Origin: Nucisporomicrobium flavum
GTDB taxonomy: Bacteria > Actinomycetota > Actinomycetes > Mycobacteriales > Micromonosporaceae
Direction of reading: 5' to 3'
Length of the DNA: 64,000 nt
Assembly: GCF_016464385.1 (NCBI RefSeq)
Contig: NZ_JADMLH010000005.1
Location: 396,334-460,333, forward strand
The notes under the pieces were generated by a model, which saw only the letters and a program-made list of their open reading frames with translations, was not told where the DNA came from and ran no database searches. This document shows, piece by piece, positions 1-8,911 of the stretch (its first letter is position 1; each line of letters starts with the position of its first letter). The translations under genes were made by a program, and so were the position numbers.

Positions 1-1048
1 CGTGGCCGAGCTCGTGCTGCACCGTGGTGGCGAGGAACTCCCTGTCGTCCTTCAGCTCGGCCATGTTGAGGACCACGTCGGTGCCCGCCTCGTTACGGGG
101 GAAGGCGTACGCGACGATCCACTTGTCCCTGATGCCGCCGTACCAGCTCTTCCACTGCTTGGCGCCGGCCACGTAGATGCGGTAGCGCTGCTGCGGGTTG
201 CCGACCAGGGCGGCGAAGCGGTCGTTGACGACGGCGGCGTGCTCGGCGATCGGCAGGAGCCGCCGGAAGTACTTCTTCTCGCTCGGGGCGCCGATCAGGG
301 TGACGCGCTTACCGGCGGTGGTGACGAGCTCGCCGGAGGCCCAGGGAGCGCGGTACTTGTCGGCGGTCGGCTTCCGGGGTGCCAGCGACGTGATCAACCA
401 CCCGCCCTTGCCGTGCTTGACCGTGAGCTCGAGCGCCACGGACGGCGGTCCGTCCGAGACAGTGCTCTTCTCCTTGACGCAGGTGTCGCCGGCGAGGCAG
501 TACGCGACGTCCGCGCCGATCTTGAGGCTGCCGGACTTGTCGGGGCGCACGTCGCGGACGTACGTCCGGTAGTCGAAGTGGCTGACGCCGAGCAGGCGCA
601 GCGACCGGTACATCGCGCGGTAGCGGTCGCGCAGCTTGCGCCTGCCGGGGTCGACAGCGGCGAGCCAGGCCTTCTCGTCGCCGCGGAGCAGGGCCTCCGC
701 CTGGGTCTTGAGCGCCGCGTTGACCTGCTCGAACGGCGTGAGCGGCAGCTTCGGGCGGTCCTCGGCGGCCGCCTCGGCGCGGGAGTCGAGCGGATCGCGG
801 TTGGCGACGTACACCGCGCCGGCGCCGAGGAACAGGGCGACGATCAGGGCGAGGGAGCCGCCGAACAGCAGACCCTTGCCGAGGGCACGCCGCGGCTCGG
901 GAAGGACCGGGGACGGAAACCCCGGAGGAAGGGAATCCCACGGGTGCGGGACGCGCGGAGCGGGAACGAACGGGACAGCCCGGGTCGGGAGCCCGGCGGG
1001 CGGGGCGGGCGGGATGGTCACGTCGTCGCCGTCGGGCACGGGACTCAT
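1..1048 (-). CDS. Membrane-anchored HExxH metalloprotease-like protein (3' end beyond window)
   Basis: The gene starts at the ATG at 1048 and runs off the left edge of the window after 349 codons, so the C terminus is missing. A Pro-rich cytoplasmic head (residues 1-55) is followed by one hydrophobic segment (about 60-81) and an extracytoplasmic region. The last visible residues read QHELGH (344-349), an HExxH zinc-binding signature of gluzincin-type metallopeptidases. The preceding region shows no family I can name. A likely role is a cell-surface zinc peptidase, but the third zinc ligand lies outside the window, so activity is unproven. Its start overlaps the stop of the upstream cysteine desulfhydrase gene by 4 bp (ATGA), so the two are probably translated together. 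Confidence 0.7.
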   Translation of the reverse strand, partial: MSPVPDGDDVTIPPAPPAGLPTRAVPFVPAPRVPHPWDSLPPGFPSPVLPEPRRALGKGLLFGGSLALIVALFLGAGAVYVANRDPLDSRAEAAAEDRPKLPLTPFEQVNAALKTQAEALLRGDEKAWLAAVDPGRRKLRDRYRAMYRSLRLLGVSHFDYRTYVRDVRPDKSGSLKIGADVAYCLAGDTCVKEKSTVSDGPPSVALELTVKHGKGGWLITSLAPRKPTADKYRAPWASGELVTTAGKRVTLIGAPSEKKYFRRLLPIAEHAAVVNDRFAALVGNPQQRYRIYVAGAKQWKSWYGGIRDKWIVAYAFPRNEAGTDVVLNMAELKDDREFLATTVQHELGH

Positions 1049-2175
1049 CCTTGCAGGTCGTCCGCCCCCGCGTCGCCCCCTTCCCGCGGCGGACGCCACG
1101 GCCCGCCGGCCAGGAACGCATTGATGCAGGCCAGCGGCGCGTCCAGGGAGAGGCCCTGCGCGGCGACCCACCGGTCGGAGTAGTAGGTGTCGGCGTACCG
1201 CTCGCCGCCGTCACAGATGAGCGTCACCACCGAGCCCGTGCGGCCCGCCTCACGCATTTCGGCTATCAGGGCGAACGCGCCCCACAGGTTCGTACCCGTG
1301 GATCCGCCGACCCGGCGCCCCAGCACGGCCGAGCCGGCCCGCATGGCCGCCAGCGACGCGGCGTCGGGCACCGGGATCATGCGGTCCACGACCGCGGGCT
1401 GGAACGACGGCTCGACCCGGGGCCGGCCGATGCCCTCGATGCGCGAGCCGCGGCCGGTCAGGATGGTCCAGTCCTGGTTCACGTACGCGGACCAGAACGC
1501 CGATCCTTCCGGGTCGACGACGCACAGCCGCGTGGGGAACCGCCGGTAGCGGGCGTACCGGCCGATCGTGGCGCTGGTGCCGCCGGTGCCCGCGCCGACC
1601 ACGATCCAGGCCGGCAGCGGGTGCCGTTCCAGCCCCAGCTGCGCGTAGATCGACTCGGCGATGTTGTTGTTGCCGCGCCAGTCGGTGGCCCGCTCGGCGT
1701 GGGTGAACTGGTCCATGAAGTGCCCGCCGAGGCCGGCCGCGAGCGTACGGGCCGCCGCCACCACGGTCGTCGGGTCGTCGACGAGGTGACACTTGCCGCC
1801 CTGGAACTCGATCAGCGAAATCTTCTCGGGCGACGTGCTCGCCGGCATGACCGCGATGAACTCCAGCCCGAGCATCCGGGCGAAGTACGCCTCGCTGACC
1901 GCGGTGGAGCCGGAGGACGCCTCGACGACCGGGGTGTCCGGGCCGATCCAGCCGTTGCAGAGGGCGTACAGGAAAAGGGAGCGTGCCAGGCGGTGCTTGA
2001 GCGACCCGGTGGGGTGTGACGACTCGTCCTTGAGGTAGAGGTCGATGCCCCAGGACGGCGGGAGCGGGAACGGCAGCAGGTGGGTGTCGGCCGAGCGGTT
2101 GGCGTCGGCCTCCACGAGCGAGATGGCGTCGCTCACCCACTGCCGGCGGGCCGGGTCACAGCGCTCGAGATGCAC
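1045..2175 (-). CDS. cds1: PLP-dependent cysteine desulfhydrase, Cds1 type
   Basis: This is a fold-type II PLP enzyme of the cysteine synthase/cystathionine beta-synthase superfamily, closest to Mycobacterium tuberculosis Cds1, which degrades L-cysteine to H2S, pyruvate and ammonia. The PLP lysine lies in [11 protein letters not shown] (K60 with the start chosen). [13 protein letters not shown] is the substrate loop and [12 protein letters not shown] the phosphate-binding loop. I chose GTG at 2175, 5 bp after the stop of the Lrp gene, because family members begin just before the RRQWVSDAI segment; an ATG at 2226 would overlap the regulator by 46 bp. The neighbouring Lrp gene suggests amino-acid-responsive control. 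Exact substrate choice (cysteine or another thiol amino acid) is inferred from family. Confidence 0.85.
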   Translation of the reverse strand: MHLERCDPARRQWVSDAISLVEADANRSADTHLLPFPLPPSWGIDLYLKDESSHPTGSLKHRLARSLFLYALCNGWIGPDTPVVEASSGSTAVSEAYFARMLGLEFIAVMPASTSPEKISLIEFQGGKCHLVDDPTTVVAAARTLAAGLGGHFMDQFTHAERATDWRGNNNIAESIYAQLGLERHPLPAWIVVGAGTGGTSATIGRYARYRRFPTRLCVVDPEGSAFWSAYVNQDWTILTGRGSRIEGIGRPRVEPSFQPAVVDRMIPVPDAASLAAMRAGSAVLGRRVGGSTGTNLWGAFALIAEMREAGRTGSVVTLICDGGERYADTYYSDRWVAAQGLSLDAPLACINAFLAGGPWRPPREGGDAGADDLQG

Positions 2176-2180
2176 CCTGA

Positions 2181-2642
2181 TCAACCTACCGCCGGGTCGC
2201 GGCCGGGCTGGGGCCGGTTCTCCCATTTCGTGGAGAGCGCGATCGCCGTCCGGGTGGAGGCGACGCCGGGTGTCCGGTTGATCCGGACGATCAGCTGCTC
2301 GAGCTCGGCGATCGTGCCGACCCGGACGGTGAGCTGGTACGACTCGACGCCGGCCATGAAGTAGCAGGACTCGATCTCGGGCATGACCCGCAGCGCGGCG
2401 AGCACGTCGTCGGTGTCGGCGCCGGAGTCCTCGATGATGCCGATGAGCGCGGTGACGCCCAGCCCGATCGCCTCGGGTTCGACCTCGGCCCGGTAGCCGC
2501 GGACCGTCCCCGCCGCCTCGAGCTTGCCGACCCGCTCGTGCACGGCCGGGGCGGACAGGCCCACCTGGCGGGCGAGCTCGGCGTACGACGAACGGGCGTT
2601 GTCGCGCAGCAGGTCGATGAGGCGCAGGTCGATGGCGTCCAT
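2181..2642 (-). CDS. Lrp/AsnC family transcriptional regulator
   Basis: The 153-residue protein has the usual Lrp layout. A winged helix-turn-helix occupies residues 1-60 ([20 protein letters not shown] is the recognition region), and a C-terminal RAM effector domain (about 65-145) holds the alpha/beta sandwich that binds amino acids and drives oligomer assembly. It lies directly upstream of the cds1-like gene on the same strand with a 5-bp gap, the arrangement seen for cysteine-responsive Lrp members that control cysteine desulfhydrases. I therefore infer a cysteine sensor acting on its own operon. The upstream gap (2643-2864), shared with the divergent BldC-like gene, carries an AT-rich island at about 2715-2790 where promoters for both would fit. 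Confidence 0.88.
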   Translation of the reverse strand: MDAIDLRLIDLLRDNARSSYAELARQVGLSAPAVHERVGKLEAAGTVRGYRAEVEPEAIGLGVTALIGIIEDSGADTDDVLAALRVMPEIESCYFMAGVESYQLTVRVGTIAELEQLIVRINRTPGVASTRTAIALSTKWENRPQPGRDPAVG

Positions 2643-2864
2643 GGCTTCAGAGGTTAGTGCGGCCCGTCCGGGTGGTTCACGCCCGGTAGCGGGCCGGGAG
2701 CGCCCGAGCGCACAAGGATAATGGTCATCGTCGCAATCAGGGCTTTTTCCGCATTTCAGCGACTTGCTGTTTTTCCCGATGCTCTAATGGCTGTACGTCC
2801 CGATCGAGCACGCCGAACACGCACAGTGACCGCCGGCGCTCCACAACGACGCAGGGAGAGGGCC

Positions 2865-3140
2865 GTGGACACTGGAGACCGACTGCTGACGCCCGGGGAG
2901 GTTGCCGCGCTGTTCCGGGTCGACCCCAAAACCGTCACGCGATGGGCGGCCGCCGGACGCATCGGCAGCATCCGTACTCCGGGTGGACACCGCCGATTCC
3001 GCGAGTCGGAGGTGCGGGCGCTGCTCGAGGGCGACGGCGTGGTCGAGGAGATGCGCGAGGATGACGCGGCGAACCGGCCACGCAACGCCGGGCCGTCGAA
3101 CCCCGGATCCGGCTACGGCCCGCCCAACGGGTTGCGCTGA
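2865..3140 (+). CDS. BldC-like small MerR-family DNA-binding protein
   Basis: The 91-residue protein has a single MerR-type winged helix: LLTPGEVAALFRVDPKTVTR and then the wing RTPGGHRRFRESEVRALL. This is the signature of BldC, the streptomycete developmental regulator that binds direct repeats cooperatively and has no effector domain. The start is GTG at 2865, set by the Shine-Dalgarno GGAGAGG at about 2855-2861; an in-frame ATG at 2721 would add an unrelated leader. The tail after the wing is longer than in BldC (68 residues) and is acidic, then Gly/Pro-rich. The last 28 bp overlap the 3' end of the convergent UbiX-like gene. Whether this is the orthologous BldC or a paralogue cannot be told from the window. 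Confidence 0.85.
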   Translation: MDTGDRLLTPGEVAALFRVDPKTVTRWAAAGRIGSIRTPGGHRRFRESEVRALLEGDGVVEEMREDDAANRPRNAGPSNPGSGYGPPNGLR

Positions 3141-3760
3141 GCGCCTCCGAGTTCGCCCCGCCACCTCGTGAACAGGTCGTGGGGCACGCCGAGCCCGTCC
3201 AGCACCTTGCCGGCGACGAAGTCGACGAGCTGCTGGGCGGTGGCGTCCGCCCCCGCGCCATAGAAGCCGGGCGAGGCGGGGAGGACCACCGCCCCGGCGT
3301 CGTGCAACGCGATCAGGTGCTCGAGGTGGCTGCGGGTCACCGGGGTCTCGCGCGGCACGACGACCGTACGGCGGCGCTCCTTGAGGGTGACCTCGGCGGC
3401 GCGCTGCAGCAGATCCTTGGACAGGCCGATGGCGATGCCCGCGCACGCGGCCGTGCTCGCGGGCACGACGGCCATACCGCGGGCCGGGTACGAGCCGCTG
3501 CTCGGTCCCGCCGCGAGATCACCGGCGGGCCAGTACACGAGGTCCGCGTCGCCGAGGTCGCGGCCCAGCCAGGCGCCGACGTCGTCCTTCCAGTGCGCGT
3601 CGCGGACGGTCGCCCCGGTCTCGTCGAGCAGCGTCAGCCGCGCGGCCCGCGAGATCACCAGGTCCACGGCCTCGCCGGCGTCGAGCAGCGCGCCGATCAC
3701 CGCCCGGGCGTACGGGGTGCCGGAGGCTCCTGAGACACCGATGATCCACGGGGTGCGCAT
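3113..3760 (-). CDS. mqnM: UbiX-like flavin prenyltransferase (menaquinone route)
   Basis: The 215-residue flavoprotein of the UbiX/Pad1 family makes prenylated FMN, the cofactor for UbiD-type decarboxylases. The N-terminal GVSGASGTPYARAVIGALL is the FMN-binding Rossmann segment, and VVVPRETPVTRSHLEHLIAL is the conserved region around the prenyl-phosphate site. The ATG at 3760 precedes MRTPWIIGV, the normal start for the family. It follows the MqnP-like gene by 17 bp, with the UbiD-like gene before that, so it should supply prFMN to that decarboxylase. In Streptomyces coelicolor the matching trio (SCO4490-4492) belongs to the futalosine menaquinone pathway. Its last 28 bp overlap the convergent BldC-like gene. 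Confidence 0.88.
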   Translation of the reverse strand: MRTPWIIGVSGASGTPYARAVIGALLDAGEAVDLVISRAARLTLLDETGATVRDAHWKDDVGAWLGRDLGDADLVYWPAGDLAAGPSSGSYPARGMAVVPASTAACAGIAIGLSKDLLQRAAEVTLKERRRTVVVPRETPVTRSHLEHLIALHDAGAVVLPASPGFYGAGADATAQQLVDFVAGKVLDGLGVPHDLFTRWRGELGGAQRNPLGGP

Positions 3761-3777
3761 GCTTCCAGCATGCCCGA

Positions 3778-4674
3778 TCACAGCAGGACGAGATCGAGCA
3801 GCGCGAAGAGGAACAGCGCGATCCCGACGAAGCCGTTCGCCGTGAAGAACGCCCGGTTGACCTTGGACAGGTCGGTCGGCGTGACCACGATGTGCTGGTA
3901 CGCGAACGCCGCCGCGGTCAGTGCCAGCCCGATCCACCACAGCCAGCCCAGCCCGACGACCTCGCCGAACCAGACGAAGAGCGCGAAGGTCACGACGTGC
4001 GTCACGGTGGAGATGTGCAGCGCCGTACCGACCCCGAAGCGTGCCGGGGTGGAGTGCACGCCGATCCGGCGGTCGACCTCGACGTCCTGGCAGGCGTAGA
4101 TGATGTCGAAGCCGCCGATCCAGAGGCCCACCGCGACGCCGAGCAGCCAGGCCGGCCCGGAGCCGTCGAACGTGCCGGTGATCGCGAGCCACGCCCCGAC
4201 CGGGGCCACCGCCTGCGCCAGCGCGAGGACGTAGTGCGGGAAGTTCGTGAAGCGCTTCGCGTACGGGTAGACGACCAGCGGGATCACCGCGAGTGGCGAC
4301 AGCAGCAGGCACAGCGGGTTGAGCAGCCCGGCGGCGAGGAAGAGCACGGCCAGCGAGACGATCGCTCCGGTCCACGCCGTGCGTACGCTCACCGCGCCGG
4401 TGACCAGCTCCCGGTTCTGCGTCCGGGGGTTCTGCGCGTCGATCCGCCGGTCGAGGATGCGGTTGGCCGCCATGGCGAACGTCCGGCCGGCGACCATCGC
4501 GACGGTGACGAGCAGCAGGTCGAGCCAGTGCACGCCGGTGCCCTCACGGTCCATCGCGACGGCGGCCGACAGGTACGCGAACGGCAGCGCGAAGACCGAG
4601 TGCTCGATGGCCACCAGCCGCAGGAACGCCTTGACCTTGCCGGGTTGCTCCGGCGCGGGGGCCACCGCCGTCAT
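3778..4674 (-). CDS. mqnP: Menaquinone prenyltransferase MqnP (UbiA family)
   Basis: This 298-residue integral membrane prenyltransferase has eight to nine hydrophobic segments. The two Asp-rich Mg-diphosphate motifs are NRILDRRID (71-79) and DVEVD (197-201). It attaches the polyprenyl tail to the naphthoate head group at the cytoplasmic membrane. The UbiD-like and UbiX-like partners on either side favour the futalosine-pathway enzyme MqnP over a ubiquinone UbiA, which also fits an actinomycete. The start ATG overlaps the stop of the UbiD-like gene by 4 bp (ATGA at 4671-4674), indicating coupled translation. Confidence 0.9.
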   Translation of the reverse strand: MTAVAPAPEQPGKVKAFLRLVAIEHSVFALPFAYLSAAVAMDREGTGVHWLDLLLVTVAMVAGRTFAMAANRILDRRIDAQNPRTQNRELVTGAVSVRTAWTGAIVSLAVLFLAAGLLNPLCLLLSPLAVIPLVVYPYAKRFTNFPHYVLALAQAVAPVGAWLAITGTFDGSGPAWLLGVAVGLWIGGFDIIYACQDVEVDRRIGVHSTPARFGVGTALHISTVTHVVTFALFVWFGEVVGLGWLWWIGLALTAAAFAYQHIVVTPTDLSKVNRAFFTANGFVGIALFLFALLDLVLL

Positions 4675-6128
4675 ATGCCGTATTCCTTCCAGCGCTTGTC
4701 CACGAGGGCGGTGACCTCGCCGGACATGGTCATCTCCTCCGGCCAGCCGCGGGTGTAGCCCTCGGCGGGCAGCTTACGGGTCGCGTCGAGGCCCGCCTTG
4801 CCGCCCCAGAACTGCTGGTAGGAGGCGTGATCGAGGTGGTCCACCGGGCCCTGGGTGACGAGCAGGTCGCGGTCGTAGTCGACGTTGCCGAACGCCCGGA
4901 ACGCGACCTCGTGGTAGTCGTGCACGTCGCAGTCCTCGTCCACCACGACGATCAGCTTCGACAGCGACATCAGGTGCGCGCCCCAGATCGCGTTCATGAT
5001 CTTCTGGGCGTGCTTCGGGTAGCGCTTGCGGATCGAGACGATGACGCAGTTGTGGAACACCCCGGCGGCCGGCATGTCGTAGTCGACGATGTCCGGGATC
5101 AACATCTTGAGCAGCGGCAGGAAGATCCGCTCGGTGGCCTTGCCCAGCCCGTGGTCCTCCTGCGGCGGCTTCGAGGTGATGATCGAGTGGTAGACGGGCT
5201 GCTTGCGCATCGTCATGCACTCGATGTGCAGCACCGGGAACGGCTCGACCGGCGTGTAGAAGCCGGTGTGGTCGCCGAAGGGTCCCTCCGGCGCGCGCTC
5301 CCCCGGTTCGAGGTAGCCCTCGAGGATGATCTGCGCCTGCGCCGGCACCTGCAGCGGCACGGTGAGGCAGTCGACCATCTCGACGCGCTCGCCGCGCAGG
5401 AAACCGGCGAACATGTACTCGTCGATGTCGCCGGGCAGGGGCGCGCTGGCCGCGTAGCTGACGACCGGGTCACACCCGATCGCGACGGCCACGGGCAGCC
5501 GTTCGCCGCGCCGCTCGGCGACCGCGTGGTGGGCGGTCGAATCCTTGTGGATCTGCCAGTGCATGCCCAGCGTGTTCTTCGAGTGCTGCTGCAGCCGGTA
5601 GAGGCCCAGGTTGCGCTTGCCGGTCTCCGGGTGCTTGGTGTGGGTCAGCCCGAAGTTGTGGAAGATGCCGCCGTCGCCGGGCCACACCTGCAGGCCGGGC
5701 AGCCGGTCCAGGTCCACCTCGTCGCCCTTGAGCACGACCTCCTGGCAGGGCGCCGACTTCACCTTGCGCGGCGGCACCGACTTGAGCTGCAGCACCTTGC
5801 CCAGGCCCTCGCGGATACCCGACCAGCCGACCGGCAGCTCCGGCTTGATGAGCTCGCCGATGCGGTCGCCCACCTCGTCCAGCGAATCCACGCCGAGGGC
5901 CATCGCCATGCGCTTCTCCGTACCGAACAGGTTGACGACGACCGGCATCTCGCCGCGGGTCGGTCGCTCGAAGAGCAGGGCCGGGCCGCCCGCCCGGACA
6001 GTCCGGGTCACGATCTCGCTGATCTCCAGGGTCGGATCGACCGGTACGCGCACCCGGCGCAGCTCGCCGGCCTTCTCCAGGGCCGTGATGAAGCTCTGCA
6101 GGTCGTGGTACGGGAACTTCGCAGCCAT
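4671..6128 (-). CDS. mqnL: Menaquinone-pathway UbiD-type decarboxylase
   Basis: The 485-residue UbiD-family decarboxylase depends on prenylated FMN and Mn/K. Recognisable blocks are GLYRLQQHSKNTLGMHWQIH in the cofactor-binding domain, and EPGERAPEGPFGDHTGFY, which holds catalytic acidic residues. It decarboxylates the dihydroxynaphthoate intermediate of the futalosine route, by analogy with MqnL (SCO4490 type). The gene heads the operon mqnL-mqnP-mqnM. Length is normal and no key block is missing. The upstream gap (6129-6221) is shared with a divergent secreted-protein gene. Confidence 0.9.
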   Translation of the reverse strand: MAAKFPYHDLQSFITALEKAGELRRVRVPVDPTLEISEIVTRTVRAGGPALLFERPTRGEMPVVVNLFGTEKRMAMALGVDSLDEVGDRIGELIKPELPVGWSGIREGLGKVLQLKSVPPRKVKSAPCQEVVLKGDEVDLDRLPGLQVWPGDGGIFHNFGLTHTKHPETGKRNLGLYRLQQHSKNTLGMHWQIHKDSTAHHAVAERRGERLPVAVAIGCDPVVSYAASAPLPGDIDEYMFAGFLRGERVEMVDCLTVPLQVPAQAQIILEGYLEPGERAPEGPFGDHTGFYTPVEPFPVLHIECMTMRKQPVYHSIITSKPPQEDHGLGKATERIFLPLLKMLIPDIVDYDMPAAGVFHNCVIVSIRKRYPKHAQKIMNAIWGAHLMSLSKLIVVVDEDCDVHDYHEVAFRAFGNVDYDRDLLVTQGPVDHLDHASYQQFWGGKAGLDATRKLPAEGYTRGWPEEMTMSGEVTALVDKRWKEYGI

Positions 6129-6221
6129 GCATCCAGTCTGTCACCCGTCACCGGACGATCTTTCCCGGCGTTGGAGTCTGCGGTTCGGTTTGCGTACGGC
6201 TCGGGGGACGGGGTGGGCGGC

Positions 6222-7079
6222 GTGAGGTTCCGGTTCGTGGCACGGTGGTGCGCCCTGGCGGGTCTGGCCGGCGCGCTGGGGGTGGCGGCGCCCGCGGCCT
6301 CCCAGCCCAGCCACCGCCTCCCCGAGTGCAAGCCGGGCCGGGCGTCCACCAAGGCGCCGATCCGCCCGGCGGGGAACTCGGCCCCGAAGGCGTGCCGGGC
6401 CGCGGCACGGGTGCTGGAGTCCGGCGTACGGATGGACGCCGTCCGCAACACCCCGAGCGGCTACCACCACCTGGGCGCCGGCACGGGCAACGAGTGGAGC
6501 GGCGTCTTCGGCCGCCTCTCCGTCGTCGACAGCGCGGTACGGCGCAACACGTACGACTTCGTCGCCAGCCGTTTCATGGTGAAGCGGGACCTGGGCAACG
6601 GTCGCATCGCCTGGCTGGAGGCGGGCTGGGCCGAGACCGGCTGGGCCGGCCAGGCGCGCCAGCGCGTCTACACGTTCAACACCAACACGAACTCCTGGCA
6701 GTTCTACGACCAGTACCAGCTGCGGCCGGGCGACCGGGTGTGGCTGGACATCCACACGGACTCCGACAACGTGTGGCAGGCGTGGCTGTGGTGGAACAAC
6801 CGCTGGAACCTGCTCACCGCCCAGAAGCTGCCGATTGGCTCGAGCGCGTACGTCGAGCAGTACGTCGAGGTGCACGTCGACTCCGGCCGGCCCGCCCGCC
6901 TCAAAGTCCCGCCGGTGACCGTCGACAACGTGCAGCTGCGTCCCGCCGACCGTGGCCCGGCCCGGTACTGGCGGGAGGACGTCGACACGCTGACCGGCGG
7001 CGCCGCCCGAGAGCGTACGGGCGGCTTCTGCCTCGACTGGATCACCCACTACGACACGTGGACCGCCGGCGACTGCTAG
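6222..7079 (+). CDS. Secreted protein of unknown function
   Basis: The 285-residue protein begins at GTG 6222 with a Sec signal peptide (MRFRFVARW, a hydrophobic core, and an Ala-rich cleavage region ending about residue 28). The mature part is rich in Trp, Tyr, Asn and Thr and contains the segment YTFNTNTNSWQFYDQYQLRP followed by alternating hydrophobic strands, which suggests a beta-sandwich of the lectin or carbohydrate-binding kind. Four cysteines in the mature chain could form disulfides. No catalytic motif is recognisable. Its TAG stop shares the palindrome CTAG (7076-7079) with the stop of the opposing aldo/keto reductase gene. Confidence 0.7.
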   Translation: MRFRFVARWCALAGLAGALGVAAPAASQPSHRLPECKPGRASTKAPIRPAGNSAPKACRAAARVLESGVRMDAVRNTPSGYHHLGAGTGNEWSGVFGRLSVVDSAVRRNTYDFVASRFMVKRDLGNGRIAWLEAGWAETGWAGQARQRVYTFNTNTNSWQFYDQYQLRPGDRVWLDIHTDSDNVWQAWLWWNNRWNLLTAQKLPIGSSAYVEQYVEVHVDSGRPARLKVPPVTVDNVQLRPADRGPARYWREDVDTLTGGAARERTGGFCLDWITHYDTWTAGDC

Positions 7080-7945
7080 CGCCCGATCTTGTCCAGCTCG
7101 GCGAGGTCGTCGCCGGACAGCACGAGTCCCGCGCCCGCGACGTTCTGCCGCAGGTGGGCCACCTTCGAGGTGCCGGGGATGAGCAGGATGTTCGGTGACC
7201 GCTGCAGCAGCCACGCCAGCGCGACGGACATCGGCGAGGCGTCAAGCCGCGCCGCCACGGCCGAGAGCGCCGCGGACTGCAGCGGGCTGAAGCCGCCGAG
7301 CGGGAAGAACGGCACGTACGCGATGCCCTCGGCGGCGAGCCGGTCGATCAGCTCGTCGTCCTGCCGGTACGCGAGGTTGTAGAGGTTCTGCACGCACACG
7401 ATCGGCGCGATGCTCTGCGCCTCGGCGACCTGCTCCACCGTGGCGTTGCTCACCCCGAGGTGCCGGATCAGCCCCTGCCGCTGCAGCTCCACCAGCGCCT
7501 CGAACGGTTCCGCGAGCGAGCCCGGCCGGGGTCCCGTCGCGTCGCCCAGCCGCAGGTTGACGAGGTCGAGCGCGTCCACACCCAGGGCCTCGAGGTTGTC
7601 GCGTACGGCTCGGCGTACGTCGTCCGGCGTCCGGGCCGGGGGCCAGCCGCCCTGAGAGTCGCGGACCGCGCCGACCTTCGTGACGAGGTGCAGCGATTCC
7701 GGGTACGGGTGCAGCGCCTCCCGGATCAGCCGGTTCGTGACGTGCGGCCCGTACGCGTCGCTGGTGTCGATGTGGGTGATGCCGAGCTCGACGGCCTCAC
7801 GCAGCACGGCCAGAGCGCCGTCGTGGTCGGCGGGCGGCCCCATGACCCCGGGCCCGGCGAGCTGCATGGCGCCGTACCCGAAGCGGGTGACGGTCAGGTC
7901 GCCCATCGTCCAGGTGCCGCCGGGAAGGGAAGAGGAATCAGTCAT
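7076..7945 (-). CDS. Aldo/keto reductase
   Basis: This 289-residue NADPH-dependent (beta/alpha)8 reductase starts at the ATG at 7945. HIDTSDAYG carries the catalytic Asp and Tyr, HLVTKVG the catalytic Lys, and IPGTSKVAHLRQN the C-terminal NADPH-binding loop. The usual catalytic His is replaced by Asn in DLVNLRLG, as in YdbC-type members, so its reaction range may differ from classic AKRs. It is divergent from an XRE/MmyB regulator (102-bp gap), the usual arrangement where that regulator controls the reductase. The substrate is unknown. Confidence 0.85.
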   Translation of the reverse strand: MTDSSSLPGGTWTMGDLTVTRFGYGAMQLAGPGVMGPPADHDGALAVLREAVELGITHIDTSDAYGPHVTNRLIREALHPYPESLHLVTKVGAVRDSQGGWPPARTPDDVRRAVRDNLEALGVDALDLVNLRLGDATGPRPGSLAEPFEALVELQRQGLIRHLGVSNATVEQVAEAQSIAPIVCVQNLYNLAYRQDDELIDRLAAEGIAYVPFFPLGGFSPLQSAALSAVAARLDASPMSVALAWLLQRSPNILLIPGTSKVAHLRQNVAGAGLVLSGDDLAELDKIGR

Positions 7946-8047
7946 GCGGCCACCCTCCCGGCTCCCGTCGGGGCCGCCCAGATCCCCGTTGATACTGGTA
8001 GTGACAGGGACAGGAACCTGCCACCGGCCGCGGCTACCGTGGGACGG

Positions 8048-8902
8048 GTGCAGGACGACAACCGGCTCGGGGACTACCTCCGGGCGCGCCGCAAGCTGGT
8101 GACGCCGGAGGATGTCGGCCTGCCCGTACGCGGCATGCGCCGGGTGGCCGGCCTGCGCCGCGAAGAGGTGGCCATGCTCGCCGGGATCAGCGCCGAGTAC
8201 TACCTCCGGCTCGAGCAGGGCCGCGACCGCAACCCGTCGGTGCAGGTCCTGGAGGCGCTCGCCCGGGTGCTGCGGCTGGACGACACCGCGCTCGCGTACC
8301 TGCTGCAGCTGGTGGCGCCCCGCCCCCGGGCCCGCGCCCGCCGGCCCCGCCGCCAGACCGTGCCGCCGGCGACCGCCCAGCTCCTGGCCACGATCGGGCT
8401 GCCGGCGTTCGCCGCGGACAAATACTTCACCGTGCTCGCCACCAACCCGGCGGCGACCGCGCTGACCCCCAACGTACGGGTCGGCGAGAACCGGCTCCGG
8501 TCGCTCTTCCTCGACCCGGCCGAGCAGGAGCTGCACCTGGACTGGGCGGCCACCGTACGGGAATGCGTGGCCGCGTTCCGCCGGCGGCTCGGCTCGGACG
8601 CCGACGACCCGCGGGCCGTGCAGCTCGTGGGCGAACTCTCCCTCGCCAGCGACGTCTTCCGCCAGGAATGGGCCCGCCACGACGTCCGCCCGATGCGGGG
8701 GCAGCCGGTCCGGATGAAACACCCGCTGGTGGGCGAGCTGTCGCTGGGCATGTCGAAGCTGGACGTGGACGGCACCGACGGGATGGTGCTGGTGGTCTAC
8801 CACCCCGAACCGGGCACCGAGGACGCCGACCGCCTGGCCCTGCTCACCTCCCTGGCCGCTGCCCCGGCGACCCGGGAGGTCACCGCCGCGGCGGAGGCGT
8901 GA
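8048..8902 (+). CDS. XRE-family regulator with MmyB-like ligand-binding domain
   Basis: The 284-residue regulator has an N-terminal XRE helix-turn-helix (GLRREEVAMLAGISAEYYLR, about residues 38-57) and a C-terminal MmyB-type PAS-like domain (about 105-270). The MmyB family binds small hydrophobic ligands and typically controls a divergent oxidoreductase, here the aldo/keto reductase. GTG at 8048 is used; a second in-frame GTG at 8039 is possible. The gap holds GTTGATACTGGTAGTGACAG at 7988-8007, the only AT-richer part and the likely site of overlapping promoters and operator. The 3' end is 9 bp from the convergent ccsB stop. Confidence 0.87.
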   Translation: MQDDNRLGDYLRARRKLVTPEDVGLPVRGMRRVAGLRREEVAMLAGISAEYYLRLEQGRDRNPSVQVLEALARVLRLDDTALAYLLQLVAPRPRARARRPRRQTVPPATAQLLATIGLPAFAADKYFTVLATNPAATALTPNVRVGENRLRSLFLDPAEQELHLDWAATVRECVAAFRRRLGSDADDPRAVQLVGELSLASDVFRQEWARHDVRPMRGQPVRMKHPLVGELSLGMSKLDVDGTDGMVLVVYHPEPGTEDADRLALLTSLAAAPATREVTAAAEA

Positions 8903-8911
8903 GGCCGGTTC

